Source of the DNA: Styela clava
Lineage: Eukaryota > Chordata > Ascidiacea > Stolidobranchia > Styelidae
Direction of reading: 5' to 3'
DNA: 64,000 nucleotides
NCBI RefSeq assembly: GCF_964204865.1
Contig: NC_135252.1
Location: 5,911,383-5,975,382 of the forward strand
Shown: piece by piece, positions 59,701 to 64,000 of the stretch
How positions within the stretch are numbered: the stretch's first letter is position 1
How the letters are laid out: the number at the start of each line of letters is the position of its first letter
Notes under the pieces: model-generated
Seen by the model: only the letters and a program-made list of their open reading frames with translations
What the model was told of the DNA's origin: nothing
The model's database searches: none
Made by a program: the position numbers and the translations under genes

Positions 59701-62671
59701 GTCGGCAGATGTTAAAGGCAAATATCAAGGAGTGAATTCAAATTAATTTTATTCTGATTTTTATCTTTTGTGTTAGCTTTGGTTTTCCTTTATCACCTTC
59801 GCAAATTAACCGTCCCATTTTTATGCGATCAATTTTATTTTATTATTACCGACACTGGTATACGGATATTTATGGAAACGATAGTTTTTTAAAACCACCT
59901 TAGTGCTGAATAAAAATTACGGGTTTCTAATTTATTAACTAACGACGAGCGTATTCTCTCGTTTGATTATACTTGCGATTTCCTCGCGACGAAGACTTGT
60001 TTTTGCAGCGTCTTCTGCATTATCCGATATTACTGCCTTGGTAGCATTTTATAATAATAATTATTGATGTCGACTTATTGACGATATTCCGATTACCATG
60101 CTTCATTTTACATTCAATCATTTCGCGGACTGAATGTTTATAACATTATTTGCGATAAATTTAAGATCAAATATTATTTATTTGAGTATAATTTAAATAT
60201 GGAGCTTATATGAAATGCCTTCTCCGAAAACACAAAGTTATATCGCAAAACAATGCATTTTGTGACATTTATTTTACACTCACGACATTTATTTGCTAAC
60301 TCAAGTCGTCGATCCTATCGGCCAAGATTGACACAAGTTTGGTCAAGTGCCGGTGGTATTCAAGTCGACGATAAATCAAATTAAGTTGCCGCATTTGGTA
60401 AGACAGTTAATCATATATGGCCGAAATATTGAGAGGAATTGTGAAAAACATCATGAGCAAGGCCAAGTCCGGACTGATATATAACGATAAAACCGTTAAC
60501 AGAACATCAAGATTTTGTAATAGAAAATGGATCTCGCACAGAATAAACACACTGGCTCATATTTGATTATATATGACCCGTCGTTTTGCTGTTTCTCTGC
60601 CGTCTCAATCGCTTTACCGATGCCGAGAAGACGAAGTTGCGTTGGTTCATTACGCAATCTCTCTTTTGTCGTCATATTGCTATTTGATAAGCGCGACATT
60701 AATTATCACGGCGAGGTATTGGCGCGAGTGATCAATCGCTCTTTTCGCTTATTCGGTTCCAATTCGTCGCGAAATCTCTTCGTTAAATTTCACAAGATCG
60801 TCGTGCTGAAATGTTATGGATATTTTCCTGTTTATACCCAAAGTCTGAAATAAAACAGCCAAAAACAGTATGATATTCCATGTTCATATATCAAGTGTTC
60901 ATGTTAACAATAAAGAATGGTTAAGCATTGCTAATCCACACTTGGTGGGGAATTCCCACTATTTAAACGCGTGACTATAAAATAGAAACGGAACATATAT
61001 ATTATATACCATAAGTAACGGAAAACTGGAACAAGTAAATAATAAATAAAAGTAAAATGGATACAAATGTTTGATAGACCATGTTTGAAAGATTGCGTTC
61101 ATTAGTCATTTCACCCGAAGAAGTTGAAACCGGGCGTGTTAACGTCCATCAGTCTTAACACAATTCTTCCCCCTATCTACGGTTATTATGTACATTGGCC
61201 ATGGCCATGCTAGATAAGAAGCGAGAGAAGTTGAAACCAGGTGTGTTGGCTTCAATAGGCCTCAACGCAATTCTATCCCTTATCTACGGTTAAGTTACGG
61301 GAGAAGTTAAAACCAGGTGTGTTGGCGTCAAACGGCCCTACTCAGTTTTTCCCCCCTAACTACGTTAATAATTTACATTGGCCATGCCAGAGAAGTTGAT
61401 AATAGGTTAGTAAATGGCAACGCGTCAGGCCTTCCTTCATCTACGTAACAAGAGAGAGAAAAACGGCTGCGAATACCGGAACTCTCTTCTACTTGTTGAG
61501 CTTTCATTTTTCGCAATCGACGAAATTGACTGCTTTGAAAAAAGCTCGTTTCAATGCAATAATTACGACTTTACGTAATTCGTAACTTCCCTTCCGTAAC
61601 TCCAAATAATTACGTAATTCCGTAAATCCGTAAATTACGTGCAAGCCTACTCATTTCTAATATATTTTATAATATTTTATACAATTACTGCACATAAAAA
61701 AAGCTTTATTCTACTCATTGTTCTTACTTAAAACAGTGCTGTCATAAAAATTTCTTTTGGAAATACTAAATAAACTTTTTCTGATGCATGCTACATGCAT
61801 TGTGTACTATCACTGAACTACAGTAGCATACGGTTACTATATTTCGGAACCACTGATTCACGTCATGCTTTCCGGGCTTTTAAACTCGAAACATTTCACG
61901 ATTCAATGTACTCTCAATACTGCTAGGCCTAACAAATTTACTTTGTTGAATACGAGTTGTAAATGAATTGCTCCTAGTTGCTTGAAGCACAATTGGCTGC
62001 GTCATGTCATATTGGCATCTGTAATTCTATGCTATTGAATTCCATCTTCATACTACGAGCTGGTGATAGCAATTTAAAAAAAAAACATGAACAAGATAAA
62101 AGGTAGAAAGGGCGTCAGTAGAAATAATAAAGAGGTAATTGGTATGGTAGATTATTTAGTAAATGAAAAATATTTGGTAGCTGAATTCTAAACTCCATTA
62201 TTTGAGGTATTTCTACCATAGGTAAACTCAAAGAATATGTATTTTTGTCTTGGGAGCCCGCTCCTTTTCAGCCGGGAAATAGTGATTCCAAGGCAGAAAA
62301 CACTATTGATAAAAATGTAAATAGGAATACAGTATCTAAATTGCTATCATGGTATATTATATGACCATCACATCTTAGTAATGTTTATTGAGAAATAATA
62401 GTTTTAATAATATTATTAAAATTTCCACTCTTTTTTTTTTTTATTGACAATATAATGTGACCTTCCAATGTAATATACATATGCTATGTGCCCAAATAGA
62501 TTGATTGATCAATTATTCATTCATCCAATTTTAGGTTTCAAATATCAAGGAGATGTATGAAACGGAAATCAAGGAAGCAAGACGTTTACTTGATGAAGTT
62601 GCAAAGGAAAGAGCTCAACTTCAACTTGAAGTTGCATCATTACAAGATCGTTCTGATTCTGAAAAGATCAG
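56767..62671 (+). CDS. Nuclear lamin, first three coding exons (3' end outside window)
   Basis: The exons 56767-56798, 57029-57224 and 62535-62671 join in phase (10 codons plus 2 nt; 66 codons; 45 codons plus 2 nt) and run on past the right edge. The head has STPLSPSVTSRRE, with the TPLSP mitotic Cdk site found in vertebrate lamins. Rod coil 1A follows (EKDQMINLNNRLAAYIEKI, RSLETENRRLQIQV), closing with SHEETSSRE at the exon end. The next exon begins VSNIKEMYE and holds the linker/coil 1B start, with AKERAQLQLEVASLQ. The SRE/VS exon border is where vertebrate lamin exon 1 meets exon 2, so that intron is ancient. Lamins polymerise under the inner nuclear membrane. The first intron, splitting the head, is small (230 bp); the second is 5.3 kb and full of transposon debris. 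Confidence 0.95.
58650..59480 (+). mobile_element. Deleted hAT element (GTF2IRD2/Charlie8-like), copy 2, in lamin intron 2
   Basis: The left part (GTGGGCAAACCGCCAATCGG) and right part (GCTGCATGCGGCTCT) match the layout of copy 1 at 38466-39110. It retains more of the transposase than copy 1. Borders are approximate, and the terminal bases at the right are missing. Confidence 0.6.
58923..59395 (+). pseudogene. Broken BED-finger hAT transposase fragment (copy 2)
   Basis: ATG at 58923 is followed by an early stop, then EWEEKYAFTSREN-type sequence in another frame. LCLISHKLLSQNKVSNAKWH comes next, where the second finger cysteine has become serine, then LLTKRQQEFMISIGKESDVT and EASFVILWNITRAKHPY. 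The last part matches the region following the BED finger in GTF2IRD2-like transposases. The catalytic core is absent. Confidence 0.65.
59518..61649. mobile_element. 2.1-kb hAT-like element in lamin intron 2
   Basis: The inverted ends TAGGCTTGCACGTAATT have a perfect 8-bp target duplication CTCATTTC at 59510-59517 and 61650-61657. Both ends carry arrays of ATTACGG/CGTAATT, another subterminal motif array. The terminal TAGGCTTGCA resembles family 1 (TAGGCTTACC) and family 2 (CAGGCTTGCA). The interior has no recognised transposase; a 108-codon frame at 60527-60853 is unidentified. Confidence 0.9.
61118..61400. repeat. Degenerate tandem repeats inside the lamin-intron element
   Basis: Three imperfect copies of GAAGTTGAAACC.GG.GTGTT, followed by CCC.TATCTACG and partly by TTACATTGGCCATG, begin near 61119, 61228 and 61305. 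Spacing is irregular because of deletions. Confidence 0.6.
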
Positions 62672-64000
62672 GTAGATTTTCTGTTTGTATTTAAACACTT
62701 TGACTAGTTAATACTGGTTGAGCTAACTCATTGTTAATTTGGCTACGAGTTTGTTTACCTTGTGTTATAGAAAATGGTTTTCTAATCGAAAGAACTTGAC
62801 AAACCAAACAAGGAAGCCATTGGTCCAACTTGATTTCTATAGTTATATCTGTTAATGTTTAATGATTTTTATATGTCACCATGAACAATATTGTGCTTTT
62901 TTGAACCTTCAACTTTCATATAGAGATCCTATATAGGTAGTTTAACAGTAGGGGTCGATGTTTTAATTATTATATATTTGTGTTATTATGCCTGGAACTG
63001 GAAGTCTGACAAATCATAAATTTTGAATATGACTTGGTGTGAATTAATTTTAGCAAAATGTGAGTGTGAATTTATCCACACATTTCCGCAGCAACATCTG
63101 CCAGCTTAGTTAAAGAAACATCAGGTTGTGGATATCGAAATAATTTATTTATCAATATTTGTGCCTTCATATTTGATGTTATTTAATAAGAATGACAATT
63201 TCAATGAAATTTTATCATTATAAACTAGAAAAAGACTTTTTATTGTCCAGCTATCTCTAAACACATTTTATATATAGAATATAGCTTGTTTGATATTGTA
63301 CGCTCTTTTCTGATAAGTTTTTAAATTCTATGGAAAGAATTCTGATGAACGAATTCAAATAATATTGTTATAAATCAATCTATGGCTGAATCATCCGCTT
63401 TATCGAATTTTTTTTTTGAAAAACTTGGGCGGAACTTGCTTTTGAGTTTTATGGTGTTAACTGGTCAGAGTGTAGTTCAGAGAAAGATAAAGTTCTTCAA
63501 TGACAGTTTGGAGCTTTAGTGTCGGTTGATTTCAATATTAAATTTCTACAATGTAGGTGAGCGTTTCAGGCGTAATTAATTTGAATTTATTATTGTCGCT
63601 GCAATACAGAAATTTGATTCCTATATGTTGATGAATAAGCACTCGAGTAGTCTGGCATTGTTCAGATTTTCAATAGTTCTGTGAATTGTAAATGTGTTAT
63701 CCCACTTGCTTCAATAAAGTTTACTTCGGCGCTTGTTATATTAAGATCAAATTGATGTTTGTAACTAAGGAATTTATATGTCATGTTTAATTTGATTGAT
63801 TTATAAAAAATTCGCTATGTAATATCTTCGCAATCTTCTAATTCATTACTATTAACATGATCATTATGCAGCGCATTATAAGCATGTGGTGAACATTTTT
63901 GTTTTAATTAATCTCTCTATGATATTGTGGTTACAATATGCTTTTCAGTTATAATTTTGCTTATTGCCCATATTTTAAATAACCAAATTCCCATAAATGC
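62672..64000. other. Third lamin intron (incomplete)
   Basis: The stretch starts with the donor GTAGAT after the lamin exon. No next coil 1B exon was seen before the window ends. The sequence is AT-rich, without recognisable repeats or frames. Confidence 0.6.

Noticed and set aside
1..64000. tRNA, rRNA, CRISPR or bacterial operon features
   Set aside because: None seen; spliced genes and eukaryotic transposons make bacterial features irrelevant, and box-B-like matches outside the SINE had no cloverleaf context.

Overview
This window is animal nuclear DNA. Its genes have spliced GT-AG exons, the base composition is AT-rich, there are few long reading frames, and transposon debris is dense. 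Gene content (a nuclear lamin, OTUD5, TMEM98, an IRE1/RNase L-type kinase-endoribonuclease and an IL-17-like secreted protein) points to a bilaterian. An invertebrate chordate such as an ascidian is my best guess from composition, short introns and repeat style, but nothing in the sequence proves it.

Layout. At 1-7.6 kb (minus) lies a 12-exon-plus gene for a protein kinase fused to a KEN endoribonuclease domain. It is cut by the left edge, and its introns carry a tRNA-derived SINE and a 390-bp foldback. At 8-21 kb there is a gene-poor tract with several hAT-type elements bounded by clear target-site duplications. One decayed autonomous hAT copy sits between two 433-bp direct repeats, and a 2.15-kb non-autonomous hAT carries inverted internal arms. 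At 22.4-25.9 kb two genes without coding introns face each other: TMEM98 (plus) and OTUD5 (minus). At 26-38 kb I find no recognisable gene; the tract holds hAT remnants, a composite element with a 290-bp tandem array, a small foldback with a 9-10-bp target duplication, and a 96-bp tandem repeat. At 39.8-41.5 kb (minus) four small exons join in phase into a 119-residue secreted cysteine-rich protein resembling IL-17. At 42.5-52.4 kb there is a nest of five hAT-type elements, one inside another, with three different decayed transposases. At 56.8-62.7 kb (plus) are the first three coding exons of a nuclear lamin, whose 5.3-kb second intron has collected two more elements; the gene runs off the right edge.

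The host genes do not form an obvious pathway. The kinase-RNase and the IL-17-like protein would fit stress or immune signalling, OTUD5 is a deubiquitinase known in innate immune control, and TMEM98 and lamin are membrane and nuclear-envelope proteins. The strongest new observations are two spliced genes that simple open-reading-frame lists miss (the KEN kinase and the IL-17-like protein), the nested hAT series whose insertion order can be read from target duplications, and the foldback and tandem structures. All family assignments come from reading motifs by eye; no database search was run.
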